From contig NZ_CP019702.2 in NCBI RefSeq assembly GCF_002005205.3, positions 310,001-374,000 of the forward strand: 64,000 nucleotides of DNA. Reading direction: 5' to 3'. The notes beneath the pieces were generated by a model, which saw only the letters and a list, made by a program, of their open reading frames with translations, did no database searches and had not been told where the DNA came from. This document shows, piece after piece, positions 8,804-17,406 of this stretch (its first letter is position 1; each line of letters begins with the position of its first letter). Source of the stretch: Rhizobium rhizogenes (lineage in GTDB: Bacteria; Pseudomonadota; Alphaproteobacteria; Rhizobiales; Rhizobiaceae). Both the position numbers and the translations under genes were made by a program.

Positions 8804-10026
8804 TGCTGCAGCAGAACCCCGTCGCAACAAAGCCCTCGCCGGCCGCCGTCTTCGTGGCGGTCGGCGGGCTTTATGTCGGCCAGAGCGTGATTGGCGGGCT
8901 GACCTTTCTCGGCCTGCCCGCCGTGCTCAGAACCGCCGGCCTGCCGCTGGACCAGATCGGCCTGCTCTATCTCACCGTTCTGCCCTGGGCGCTGAAATTC
9001 CTGTGGTCGCCGCATGTGGAGCGTTACCGGCTGCCGCCGGTCGGCAGGAACCGCTCGCGGGTGATCGTCGGCGCCGGCATCATCACCTGCGCCTGCGGCC
9101 TCGCGCTGCTCGCCTTCACCGGCCCTTCGCCGGTTTCCGTTGCCATCGCCATCCTGTCGGTGATCGCGCTGGTGACGGCGACCGTCGACATCGCCTGCGA
9201 CGGTTATGCAGTCGAAACGCTGGCGGCCGAACATCACGGCTGGGGCAATGCCGCGCAGGTGGGCGGCTCCTATCTCGGGTCGGCTATCGGCGCGGGCCTG
9301 TTTCTGGTGCTGGTGGAACGCGCCGGCTGGATGAGCGCCACGCTGGTCATGGCCGGACTGGTCATCCTGCTTGCCCTGCCCTTCCTGTTCGGCCCGGCGG
9401 CAAGAACGGTGGCGCAGACCCGGAATCACCTGCCCTCCATCGGAAATGCCCTGCGGCGGCGTGAGGTGCACACCGGCCTCCTGGTTGCGGCCGTTTATGT
9501 CGCCGCGCAGAAATGGGGGCTGGCCATGCTCGGCCCGTTTCTGGTCGATTACGGCTTTGATCTCGCCACCATCGGCGCGCTGAACGGTGTCGGCAGCATG
9601 ATCATCGGTTTTGCCGGTGCACTGCTCGGCGGCACGCTGGTCAGGCTTTACGGCGCGTCGCGGGTTCTGCTCGTCGCCATCTTCGTGCAGACGGCGCTGC
9701 TTTGCGTCTTCGCTTATTTCAGCGTCCACCGCGATGTCTCGCAATGGGTGGTCATGGCGGTGGCGGTGGCAAGCTCGTCGGGCATCATGTCCATCGGCTT
9801 CGTCGCACTTTATGCCTGTTTCATGGGCTGGTCCGATCCACGGCAGGCCGGGGTCGATTTTACCCTGTTCCAGTGCATGGATGGCATCGTCAGCATGGCC
9901 GGCGGTCTGGGGGCCGGCGCTATCGCCGAAAAATTCGGCTATCAGGCCTCCTTCGCACTGGCCGCCATCGTCTCCCTGCTCGCCGCACCCGTCATCTTTC
10001 TGCTGATGCGGCGGCAGCACGCCTGA
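8803..10026 (+). CDS. MFS permease, probable siderophore importer (RhtX/FptX-like)
   Basis: 407 residues with about 12 membrane segments and typical MFS glycine-rich loops. The start overlaps the receptor stop (TGATG), so the two are translationally coupled. In rhizobia and pseudomonads, single-component permeases of the RhtX/FptX type carry siderophores over the inner membrane next to their TonB receptors; that role is inferred here from position. No siderophore ABC genes are nearby, which fits. Drug efflux is the alternative for an MFS protein, but the coupling argues against it. Confidence 0.8.
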   Translation: MLQQNPVATKPSPAAVFVAVGGLYVGQSVIGGLTFLGLPAVLRTAGLPLDQIGLLYLTVLPWALKFLWSPHVERYRLPPVGRNRSRVIVGAGIITCACGLALLAFTGPSPVSVAIAILSVIALVTATVDIACDGYAVETLAAEHHGWGNAAQVGGSYLGSAIGAGLFLVLVERAGWMSATLVMAGLVILLALPFLFGPAARTVAQTRNHLPSIGNALRRREVHTGLLVAAVYVAAQKWGLAMLGPFLVDYGFDLATIGALNGVGSMIIGFAGALLGGTLVRLYGASRVLLVAIFVQTALLCVFAYFSVHRDVSQWVVMAVAVASSSGIMSIGFVALYACFMGWSDPRQAGVDFTLFQCMDGIVSMAGGLGAGAIAEKFGYQASFALAAIVSLLAAPVIFLLMRRQHA

Positions 10027-10037
10027 ATAAAACCCCA

Positions 10038-10066
10038 CCGGGCGCGGTGTCTTCAACCGCGCCCGG
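10038..10066. terminator. Bidirectional hairpin terminator
   Basis: CCGGGCGCGGT (10038-10048) pairs perfectly with ACCGCGCCCGG (10056-10066) around a 7-base loop. It lies between the convergent MFS and phosphatase genes. The tails are only weakly T-rich. Confidence 0.7.
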
Positions 10067-10083
10067 CAGGACTTTGCATCGGC

Positions 10084-12066
10084 CTATTCGACCACCACCG
10101 ACAGTGCCGAGCCGGTATAGACCGGCCGCACCTTCACATTGCCCGCATCTATCGTGGCGAATGTCCCGGTCAGGCCGTTGGCGGAGATCACGTCGAACCG
10201 CGTGCCGGCTGCGGGTGCGCCGCCGTCAAAAACGAGCTTCAGCGCCGCGCCGTCCAGCACCGCATTGCCCTTGATCCGCAACGCAGCCTTCTGCGGATCG
10301 ACCGCCAGCGTGCCGCCCGACTGCGCATAATCACCGCCGATGACGGCATCCTGTTCTCCCGCAAGCGAGAGCGTGCCGCCGCTGACCAGCACGCCGCCGG
10401 TTCCCAGCGCATCGGCAGACGATGCCACCAGCGCTCCGTCCCTGACAATCGTGCCGCCGCCATAGCTGTTGTGGCCGCTGAGCGTCAGCGCGCCGCTACC
10501 GGATTTGACGAGGCGTCCCGCCCCGGCAATATCGTTCGTCCAGCTGTCTGCTGCATTAAAGCCGCCGGCTGCGGCATCCATGGTCACCTCGACATCGCCG
10601 TCAAACGCGCCGTAGCCACCGGCGGCGGCCACCAGATTGATACGGCCCCAGCCGTTGCTGTCATCCAGCAGCGGATAACCGGCCTCGATGCCGGTGGAAA
10701 ACAGCACGGCGCGCCGCTCTGCGGCATCGAGATAAGGCAGGCGCGTTTCCAGCAGGACCTCCGCCCCCTTCGGCACCACCATCGCCGCATCGCCCGCGGC
10801 CTTGTCGCGGCTGAAGGAATAGGTCATGCGCCTGCGATAATCCGCACCGTTCTTCGCCGCATCGGCAAATTGGTCGACATCCGGCTTCGCGCCATGGGCG
10901 AAATCGATGAGCGACTGGCCCTGCGGCAGACGTTTGGCGAAATAGGCCTGCAAGGCCTCATGCGCGGCCTTCTTCACCTCCGCATTTTTCGGGTCCTGCA
11001 ACATGGCGGCAGCCATGGCGGTCGCGGTGATGCGGCCGCCGATCACGTCGAGCGGCGAATGCATGCCGGCGACGATGCGGCTTTCACCGAGTTCGGAGGC
11101 CGCCGTCAGCAGTTCGGAAAAACGCTCCGGCACGGCATAGGCATAGGCGATGGCGGCAAGATAGGCGGCATTGGTGTGCCCGCTCGGAAAACCGCCATCC
11201 TTGGCGCGGCCGCGATTTTCACGGGCATATTTCAGCGCCGGCACGATGATATCAGGGTCGCTGTCGTGACTTTCGAAGCTGCGGTCGCCAATCGTTTCCT
11301 TGCCGGTCTCGATCACCTCGCCCTTGGCGTTCATGCGCCAGGGCCGCGGTGTGGAATAGAAATATTTCGCCGGCGATGTCGTGCCTTCCGGGCCACGGAT
11401 CACCTTCATGAAGGCGACGAAATCCTTCAGCTCGCTATCGGCCGCACCCGCCTCGGTGCCCTTGTCGTCCTCCTTGCGGGTGATGACCTCGTTCGGATCG
11501 AAATCCGAAAGCGTATGATTGATCGTCGTCGTCGCGCCCGCGCCTTCGCGATACCAGTCGGCAAGCGGGCCCATGCCGTCGATGACGCTGTAACCCTGTG
11601 AGCGGCGATCATTCATATAGGCTTCGAAAGCGGCAGCGCGCGTGCGGTTTTCACCGGTCACGGACAGCACGTAACGCATGTTTTCCTGCCAGACGGCGGG
11701 ATCGACGATCTTCACATGGCTGAAATCCGAGGGGCCGTCGCCATTGGCGCCGCCATCCGCCCATTTCTCATCGCCGAGCGTCCAGATACGGTTGAAACCC
11801 GAGAGGATTTCGATGATCGGATTATCCCGGTCGTCATAGGCGCGGACGTCCTCGCCCTTCTCATTCTTGCCGGTCTGGTTGCGATAATTGTCGGCAAGCG
11901 GCAGCGGATAGGTCGCGGCAGGTTCCGGCACCGTGATGGCGTAGCCCTGACCTGCCGGTCCGGTGCGATCGAATGCTTGCGCGCTCGGGACAAGAACCAG
12001 CAATGCGACGGAGGCAAGCAGGGTCGGGCGTGCGGACGGAAAAGACGACATCTTCAGTTTGGCCAT
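10084..12066 (-). CDS. Secreted PAP2 acid phosphatase-like protein with autotransporter-type repeat tail
   Basis: 660 residues from ATG 12066; an in-frame ATG at 12117 lies before the signal sequence. The signal peptide ends near PSAQA. The full class A acid phosphatase/PAP2 signature is present in order: K-X6-RP (KYFYSTPRP), PSGH (PSGHTNAAY) and SR-X5-H-X3-D (SRIVAGMHSPLD). The C-terminal part has autotransporter-associated strand repeats (GSGALTLSGHNSYGGGT, DGALVASSADALGTGG) but ends without a recognisable beta-barrel. It should hydrolyse phosphomonoesters in the periplasm or outside the cell. It is a single gene between hairpin terminators. Confidence 0.85.
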   Translation of the reverse strand: MAKLKMSSFPSARPTLLASVALLVLVPSAQAFDRTGPAGQGYAITVPEPAATYPLPLADNYRNQTGKNEKGEDVRAYDDRDNPIIEILSGFNRIWTLGDEKWADGGANGDGPSDFSHVKIVDPAVWQENMRYVLSVTGENRTRAAAFEAYMNDRRSQGYSVIDGMGPLADWYREGAGATTTINHTLSDFDPNEVITRKEDDKGTEAGAADSELKDFVAFMKVIRGPEGTTSPAKYFYSTPRPWRMNAKGEVIETGKETIGDRSFESHDSDPDIIVPALKYARENRGRAKDGGFPSGHTNAAYLAAIAYAYAVPERFSELLTAASELGESRIVAGMHSPLDVIGGRITATAMAAAMLQDPKNAEVKKAAHEALQAYFAKRLPQGQSLIDFAHGAKPDVDQFADAAKNGADYRRRMTYSFSRDKAAGDAAMVVPKGAEVLLETRLPYLDAAERRAVLFSTGIEAGYPLLDDSNGWGRINLVAAAGGYGAFDGDVEVTMDAAAGGFNAADSWTNDIAGAGRLVKSGSGALTLSGHNSYGGGTIVRDGALVASSADALGTGGVLVSGGTLSLAGEQDAVIGGDYAQSGGTLAVDPQKAALRIKGNAVLDGAALKLVFDGGAPAAGTRFDVISANGLTGTFATIDAGNVKVRPVYTGSALSVVVE

Positions 12067-12225
12067 GACGAATCCTATGATTTGCAGCGATTGACGCGTG
12101 ACGAAAACAGGCGGCACGGTCTCCCGCGCGCCTCGTCATCAGGTTTAAACGGAGCGTATTTCAGTTTTTCGATGGTGCTGATCGAGACAGCATATGCGGC
12201 ACTATCCGCCCGGAAAAAGCGGTAA

Positions 12226-12256
12226 GATATGCCCGGAGACCGGCTCCGGGCATATC
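12226..12256. terminator. Strong hairpin downstream of sugar-binding protein gene
   Basis: GATATGCCCGGAG (12226-12238) pairs perfectly with CTCCGGGCATATC (12244-12256) around a 5-base loop. A second hairpin, TTCCGGC-AAA-GCCGGAA, lies at 12273-12289. Both follow the stop of the minus-strand binding-protein gene and separate it from the phosphatase gene. No long U-run is present. Confidence 0.6.
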
Positions 12257-12299
12257 GTTCGATGCTTGGCTCTTCCGGCAAAGCCGGAATGGCAACCCC

Positions 12300-13580
12300 T
12301 TATTTCTTGACCGCGACAGCCTCGTTGATCTTGGCGACGTCATCTTCCAGAACCTTGTAGGTCTGGTCGAGCGTCAACTCGCCGACGATCAGCTGGCTCA
12401 TGCGCTGCACGATCTGCTGATACATGGCGCTGCCGCCCTTGGCGCGTTCGAAATCGCGGGCCGCCTGCGGCACGTTCTTCTTGTTGTCGAGGAAGACCTT
12501 CATCGCCGCCTTGGCGTCTTCGCTTTTCAGCTTGTATTGCGGATCGACGATCTCGGCACCCGTCAGGATGACGTAATTTTCAGCGATTTCCCGCTGCACC
12601 TTCTCGGAGCCGAGGAATTCGACGAAATGAGCGACATCTTCCGGGTATTTGGTGCGCTTGAAGCCGACAATCGCGGTGCCGCCGGGCATGGCGTAGCATC
12701 CGGCATCGCCGCAGGGCGCATTGATCGCCGTCCATTCGAAACTGTCGCCGATCTTGTTCTGGAACGGATTGACCATCCAGTTGCCGGCCAGATAGGTCAC
12801 GACATTGCCGTTGACGAACTCGTCACCCATGTTCTTGTACTGCGAACCGCCGGCCGCACCCCACATTTCCTTGGGGAAGCTGCCATTCTGCGTCCATGAA
12901 TAGATATCGGCGATGTATTTCTTCGCCGCATCGTCCGGGAAGCTGAACTTGCCGTCCTTCACATAGCTCGAACCGTAAGCAAAGGCGCCGCCGGAAAAGC
13001 GGTGGCCGGAACGGTCCATGGTAAAGGGGATCTGCACGCCGGTCGCCTTGGCGACACGGGCGGAAACCTCGACGATCTCGCTGAATTTCGCGGTCGGGCC
13101 GGGCAAGGGCTCACCCGCCTGCTCGAACAGGGTCTTGTTGACGAAGGGCAGGTTCAGCGTCTGCGACGCCATGTAACCGTTGATCGACTGCGGGTCGTTG
13201 ACGTTGGGCAGACGAAGCTGGTTGAGGCTCGAACCATGCAGTTTCGCGAAGGCTTCCGCATCTTTCATGTAAGGCCGCATGTCGAGATAATAGGGCGCAA
13301 GCTGCCAGTCGGTGATCTTGGCAATGTCAGGACCTTCGCCGACCGCCAGCTGCACCGGCAGCTGCTTGGAAACGGCGTCATACCCCGAGGACACGAAGTT
13401 GATCTTCACGCCCGGATTGGCCGTTTCAAACTCTTTGCTGAGATCGGCCATGCGCTGCACGTAACCCTGGTCGTCATCCGTAAAAAGGAAAGTGATCGTG
13501 CGGGTTTCGGCCTGCGCGGCCGCAAGACCGGCGACGGAGGCAATTACCAGGGCGCTGACGCCCGAAAACAATTTCATCAT
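12300..13580 (-). CDS. ABC sugar transporter periplasmic binding protein (family 1)
   Basis: 426 residues from ATG 13580. The ATG at 13586 directly abuts the Shine-Dalgarno GGGAGG and so is unlikely; 13580 or 13577 has correct spacing. A signal peptide (VSALVIASVAGLAAAQA) precedes a MalE/UgpB-type body with GEGPDIAKITDWQLAPYY and MPGGTAIVGFKRTKYPEDV. It is divergent from the pectin-degradation operon at 13775-21910, which encodes the matching ATPase and two permeases but no binding protein. It probably binds oligogalacturonides or related unsaturated oligosaccharides. The ligand is inferred from neighbours. Confidence 0.85.
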   Translation of the reverse strand: MMKLFSGVSALVIASVAGLAAAQAETRTITFLFTDDDQGYVQRMADLSKEFETANPGVKINFVSSGYDAVSKQLPVQLAVGEGPDIAKITDWQLAPYYLDMRPYMKDAEAFAKLHGSSLNQLRLPNVNDPQSINGYMASQTLNLPFVNKTLFEQAGEPLPGPTAKFSEIVEVSARVAKATGVQIPFTMDRSGHRFSGGAFAYGSSYVKDGKFSFPDDAAKKYIADIYSWTQNGSFPKEMWGAAGGSQYKNMGDEFVNGNVVTYLAGNWMVNPFQNKIGDSFEWTAINAPCGDAGCYAMPGGTAIVGFKRTKYPEDVAHFVEFLGSEKVQREIAENYVILTGAEIVDPQYKLKSEDAKAAMKVFLDNKKNVPQAARDFERAKGGSAMYQQIVQRMSQLIVGELTLDQTYKVLEDDVAKINEAVAVKK

Positions 13581-13593
13581 GCTCATCCTCCCA

Positions 13594-13616
13594 ATGAAAA
13601 TATTTTCACAAATCGA
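13594..13616. promoter_or_regulatory. Operator copy 1 of pectin divergent promoter
   Basis: A 23-bp sequence beginning ATGAAA, with the core TATTTTCACAA and ending TCGA, matches the reverse complement of 13727-13749 at 21 of 23 positions. It contains the palindrome GAAAATATTTTC. It lies just upstream of the binding-protein start on the minus strand. Confidence 0.6.
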
Positions 13617-13726
13617 ACGGAAGCTCCTCTGCTTAATTCGATTTATCCTGTTTTGCGGCTTGACAGAATAAACGTCAAGCTGTTTGTTTTACATAAATCG
13701 CACAAATCGACGCGAAAAAGCGAAAA

Positions 13727-13749
13727 TCGAATTGTGAAAATAATTTCAT
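13727..13749. promoter_or_regulatory. Operator copy 2 of pectin divergent promoter
   Basis: This is the inverted partner of 13594-13616 (core TTGTGAAAATA), placed 26 bp before the first gene of the plus-strand operon. The LacI regulator at 22160-23206 is the nearest candidate binder. That assignment is inference. Confidence 0.6.
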
Positions 13750-13774
13750 AAAGATCGAAGGGAGGCGATCCATT

Positions 13775-16297
13775 ATGACGGATGGACCTTTGGCGACGGA
13801 TGCGTCGCAGCCCACATATACCGTCGCCGACGGCGAGACGGTGACCGCGTGGATCGTTTCGGATCTGGTGGAGACGTCGTTTCCGGGAATACCCGCGCCG
13901 GCGGAAGACCGGGTCAATTACCGTTTCATCAATGGTTTCGTCGATGTCGGCGACCTTCCCTGCCGTAAGGCTTTCCAGCAGACCATGATCGGCCGCGACA
14001 TCGCGCCCGAGACTGGCTTTGCGGTGTCTCACCTCAACCTGCCGGGTTCCAACCGCCGCGTCGAATTCACCGGTTTCTGGCATGTTCCCACCCATGTGCA
14101 GCGCTGGCTGAAGGGGACGTTCCGCAGCGATGCCGCCAGAAAGGCGCATTTCCGGCTGCGCACCTGCGGCGGCGTCCGCATCTGGGTGAACGGCGCTGAA
14201 CAGGTGCGTTTCGAACCCTTCATCCGCAATGTCGAAACCAACAGCGACGTGACGCTCGACCTTGCAGCCGGCGACAACGAGGTGCTGCTGCTCTGCGAGG
14301 ATCTGGCGGAACGCGACATCATCTGGTTCTTCGAGCTTGAGGTTATCGATCCGACGCCGCTGACAGTCGTGTTGCCCGTGCCGCTCGACCGCGAGGAAAC
14401 GAAGCGCCTTGCCGCGCTGGTGCGCGATGTTCGCCCGGCACGCGACGTGTTTTGCGGCACCGCTCTCGAACTGGTCTTCGGAGCAGCCCCTGCAAGCGAC
14501 CTGCCCGTGCACATCGCGGTGAAAAGCCATGGGCACGAGCGCGCGGCGCTGGCGGAAGTGGATGCCGTGCTGAAGGCCGGGCAATCCACGCTGACAATCC
14601 CCGGGACGACAGGCATTTCGGACGGATATCACGGCGTCAGGATCACCATGGGCTCGGGTGCGGGAACGGTCACCCGCGTCATCGACGCCGCCTTCATGCA
14701 TGATATCGCGCCGGAAGCCTCCAATGCCGATATCAACGGGCGAAAAAAGGCCGCCCTCTCCTTCAGCGCCCGTTTCGGCGCATGGCGCATCGGCCGGGCG
14801 CTGGCGATGGTCGCCACCGGCAGCGATGACTTCAAGACCATCGGCGGCATCGTCGATGCGACGCTGCGTTCCATCGACCGGCGCGAGGACTGCTCCGATT
14901 TCATCATGATCCCGCTGCTCTGGCTGGTGCGCGCCCATAGTGACCGCCTGCCGGCCGAAATGCGGGCGCGGATCGACGCTTCGATCCTTGGCTATCGCTA
15001 CTGGGTGGACGAACCCGGCAATGACGTCATGTGGTTCTGGAGCGAGAACCATGTTCTCTGCTTCCACACCAGCCAGCTGCTCGCCGGACACTATCTGCCC
15101 GACGCAATCTTCACCGCCTCCGGCCGCACCGGCAGAGAGCAGGCCGCGCTCGCCACTGAGCGGCTGGAGCGCTGGTTCGACAGCGTCGAGGCGCATGGCC
15201 TCGCCGAATGGAATTCGGCCGCCTATTATCCCGTGGATTTCATCGGCCTTCTCGCCATCGAACATTGGGCCGGACCGGAGCTTGCCGCCCGCGCCCGCCA
15301 CCAGCTCGATCTCATTTTCGAAATGATCGCGTTGCATACGCTCGGCGGCGTTCCCTCCGGCTCTCAAGGCAGAGCCTATGACAAGGAGTTGCGCGCCGGG
15401 CCGCTGACGGAATTGGCACCCTTCGCCGAGGTCGCCTTCGGTCAGGGCTGGCTCAACAACGGTGTCGCTTCGCTGCCGATGTTCTGCTGCGGCGATTACC
15501 TGCCGCCGGCGCATCTTGCCGCCCTTTCGCAGCTGGAAAGCGGTCGCATGGTCGAGGCGCGTTACGCGCAGGGGCTGGAGCCCGGCAAGCTCGTGCTGTT
15601 CAAGAACGAGGCCGCCCAGCTTTCCACCGTTGTCGACCACAAGACCGGCCGCAAGGGCCACCAACAGCACGTCATGGATATCAAACTCGCCGGCCATCCC
15701 ATGGCGCGGCTCTGGGTCAATCATCCCGGCGAAGACGATCCGTGGGGCACGCAACGCCCCTCCTATTGGGCGGGAAGCGGCATCCTGCCACGCGTGGCGC
15801 AACATCGCGATCTGGCGATGATGATCTTCGATACGCACGATCACCGCAACGACTGGACCCATGCCTATCTCGGCCGCGACGGACTGGACGAAGTTCTGGT
15901 GGAAGGCAACTGGCTCATCACCCGCTCGGGTCGCGGCTTTGCCGCGCTTTATGCGACGAACGGGCTTCAGCCCATCACCGCAGGCGCCACCGCCAATCGC
16001 GAAATCAGATCGCCCGGCCGCCGCGCCGGCTGGGTCGGCATCATCGGCTGCGGGGATGTCGCGGAATTTGCCCGTTTTCGGGAAAAAATCCTCGCCACGC
16101 GGGTCGCCTTCGATGCCGAAAGCCGGCTGCTCTCCGTCATGACGCCGGGCGGGCCTGAGCTTACCCTCACCTGGGACGGCGTATTCACCATCGGCGGGCA
16201 GGCCATGGCCTTCGACCATGACCAGCCCCAGCCCGAAATCACCTTCGACAGTGCCGCCCCCGCATCGGGCGGCGCGGCACGACCATTCTACTCCTAA
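13775..16297 (+). CDS. Uncharacterised 840-residue protein of the pectin cluster
   Basis: I do not recognise the family. GGGAGG at 13760-13765 supports the ATG. There is no signal peptide, so it is probably cytoplasmic. Residues 1-200 look like beta-sandwich material (RAKF-type strands, FRLRTCGGVRIWVNGAEQV resembles carbohydrate-binding jelly rolls). The middle (about 320-600) is helical and rich in W, H and E (VMWFWSENHVLCFHTSQLLA, GLAEWNSAAYYPVDFIGLLA), as in alpha/alpha-toroid glycosidases and lyases. The end is beta-rich, as in heparinase II/III-like proteins. As first gene of an operon with GH88/105 and GH28 enzymes, a role in cleaving or trimming a plant oligosaccharide is likely but unproven. 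Confidence 0.75.
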   Translation: MTDGPLATDASQPTYTVADGETVTAWIVSDLVETSFPGIPAPAEDRVNYRFINGFVDVGDLPCRKAFQQTMIGRDIAPETGFAVSHLNLPGSNRRVEFTGFWHVPTHVQRWLKGTFRSDAARKAHFRLRTCGGVRIWVNGAEQVRFEPFIRNVETNSDVTLDLAAGDNEVLLLCEDLAERDIIWFFELEVIDPTPLTVVLPVPLDREETKRLAALVRDVRPARDVFCGTALELVFGAAPASDLPVHIAVKSHGHERAALAEVDAVLKAGQSTLTIPGTTGISDGYHGVRITMGSGAGTVTRVIDAAFMHDIAPEASNADINGRKKAALSFSARFGAWRIGRALAMVATGSDDFKTIGGIVDATLRSIDRREDCSDFIMIPLLWLVRAHSDRLPAEMRARIDASILGYRYWVDEPGNDVMWFWSENHVLCFHTSQLLAGHYLPDAIFTASGRTGREQAALATERLERWFDSVEAHGLAEWNSAAYYPVDFIGLLAIEHWAGPELAARARHQLDLIFEMIALHTLGGVPSGSQGRAYDKELRAGPLTELAPFAEVAFGQGWLNNGVASLPMFCCGDYLPPAHLAALSQLESGRMVEARYAQGLEPGKLVLFKNEAAQLSTVVDHKTGRKGHQQHVMDIKLAGHPMARLWVNHPGEDDPWGTQRPSYWAGSGILPRVAQHRDLAMMIFDTHDHRNDWTHAYLGRDGLDEVLVEGNWLITRSGRGFAALYATNGLQPITAGATANREIRSPGRRAGWVGIIGCGDVAEFARFREKILATRVAFDAESRLLSVMTPGGPELTLTWDGVFTIGGQAMAFDHDQPQPEITFDSAAPASGGAARPFYS

Positions 16298-16311
16298 GCG
16301 GAATTTGACAG

Positions 16312-17406
16312 ATGAACCAGCCAAGCATGGAAAAAGACACTCTCAGGACGACGATCGACAATGTCGCCGCCGCCTTCAGCCGCCTCAAGGGCATTCAGGA
16401 AGGTCTGGTCAGCGGCAGCTCCGATGGCAAGATCCAGTTCGATGAGTGGGACTGGGAAGTGGGTGTGGGCCTTTACGGCTTCCTGCGCCGGGCTCTCGCC
16501 GCCAACGACCGAAAGGCATTGGACGACCTCGTGACATGGTATGGCTGGCAGATCGAGCGCGGCCTGCCGCCGCGCCAGATCAACAGCTCCGCGCCGATGC
16601 TGCCGCTTGTCATCCTCACCGAACATGTCGACCGGCCGGATTTCCGGGCGCTGGTGGAAGACTGGGCCGACTGGCTGGTGCATCAATTGCCGAAAACCGA
16701 AGATGGCGGCTTCCAGCATGTCGTCAAGGAGCGGCTGAACGAGGGTGAACTCTGGGACGACACGCTGTTCATGGCATGTCTGTTCATCGCCCGCGCCGGC
16801 GTCGTCTGCAAACGCCAGGACTGGATCGACGAGGCGGTCTACCAGTTCATGATCCATACGCGTTATCTGTCGGACCCCGTCACCGGGCTCTGGTATCACG
16901 GCTGGACCTTCAACGGGCGTCACAATTTCGCTCATGCCTTCTGGGCGCGCGGCAATTCCTGGATCACGGTTGCCATTCCCGAACTTTTCGAACTGGTGCC
17001 GACGCTCGGCGAAAAGGACAAACGTTTCCTCGCCAATGTGCTGGCAAGCCAGGTGCGGTCGCTCAGGCAATATCAGCGCGAGGACGGCATGTTCCACACG
17101 CTTCTCGACGACCCGACCTCGCCGGTCGAGACATCGGCAACGGCGGGTATAGCCTATGGCATCCTGCGCGGCATCGAGGCCGGCATTCTCGGCGAGGAGA
17201 ACCGCCCACATGCCGACCGCGCGCTGAAGGCAGTGCTTGGCAATATTGACGACGAAGGTGTCGTTCACGGCGTCTCCGACGGCACGCCCATGGGCCATGA
17301 TCTCGAATTTTACCGCCGCATTCCCAATCTGCCGACGCCCTACGGGCAGGCGCTGACGATGCTGCTTTTGATCGACGTATTTCTGAAGAGGCCGCAGGTA
17401 TCATGA
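16312..17406 (+). CDS. Unsaturated uronyl/rhamnogalacturonyl hydrolase, GH88/GH105-like
   Basis: 364 residues, the usual size of the YteR/GH105 group. Recognisable segments of the alpha/alpha-barrel are LWDDTLFMACLFIARAG, GLWYHGWTFNGRHNFAHAFW, WARGNSWITVAIPEL and TSATAGIAYGILRGIEAGIL. The acidic residues in WDD and the RGNSW segment are typical of the hydration-type mechanism. It removes the unsaturated uronic acid left at the non-reducing end by pectate or rhamnogalacturonan lyases, and acts in the cytoplasm (no signal peptide). It overlaps the GH28 gene by four bases (ATGA). Confidence 0.85.
   Translation: MNQPSMEKDTLRTTIDNVAAAFSRLKGIQEGLVSGSSDGKIQFDEWDWEVGVGLYGFLRRALAANDRKALDDLVTWYGWQIERGLPPRQINSSAPMLPLVILTEHVDRPDFRALVEDWADWLVHQLPKTEDGGFQHVVKERLNEGELWDDTLFMACLFIARAGVVCKRQDWIDEAVYQFMIHTRYLSDPVTGLWYHGWTFNGRHNFAHAFWARGNSWITVAIPELFELVPTLGEKDKRFLANVLASQVRSLRQYQREDGMFHTLLDDPTSPVETSATAGIAYGILRGIEAGILGEENRPHADRALKAVLGNIDDEGVVHGVSDGTPMGHDLEFYRRIPNLPTPYGQALTMLLLIDVFLKRPQVS

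Noticed and set aside
8755..10056. Open antisense frame of 433 codons
   Set aside because: It overlaps the MFS gene on the other strand and reads as Q/D/H-rich low-complexity sequence.
13643..16324. Open antisense frame of 893 codons
   Set aside because: It is the complement of the 840-residue protein and its promoter; no ribosome-binding site or domain is visible, and the plus-strand gene fits the operon.
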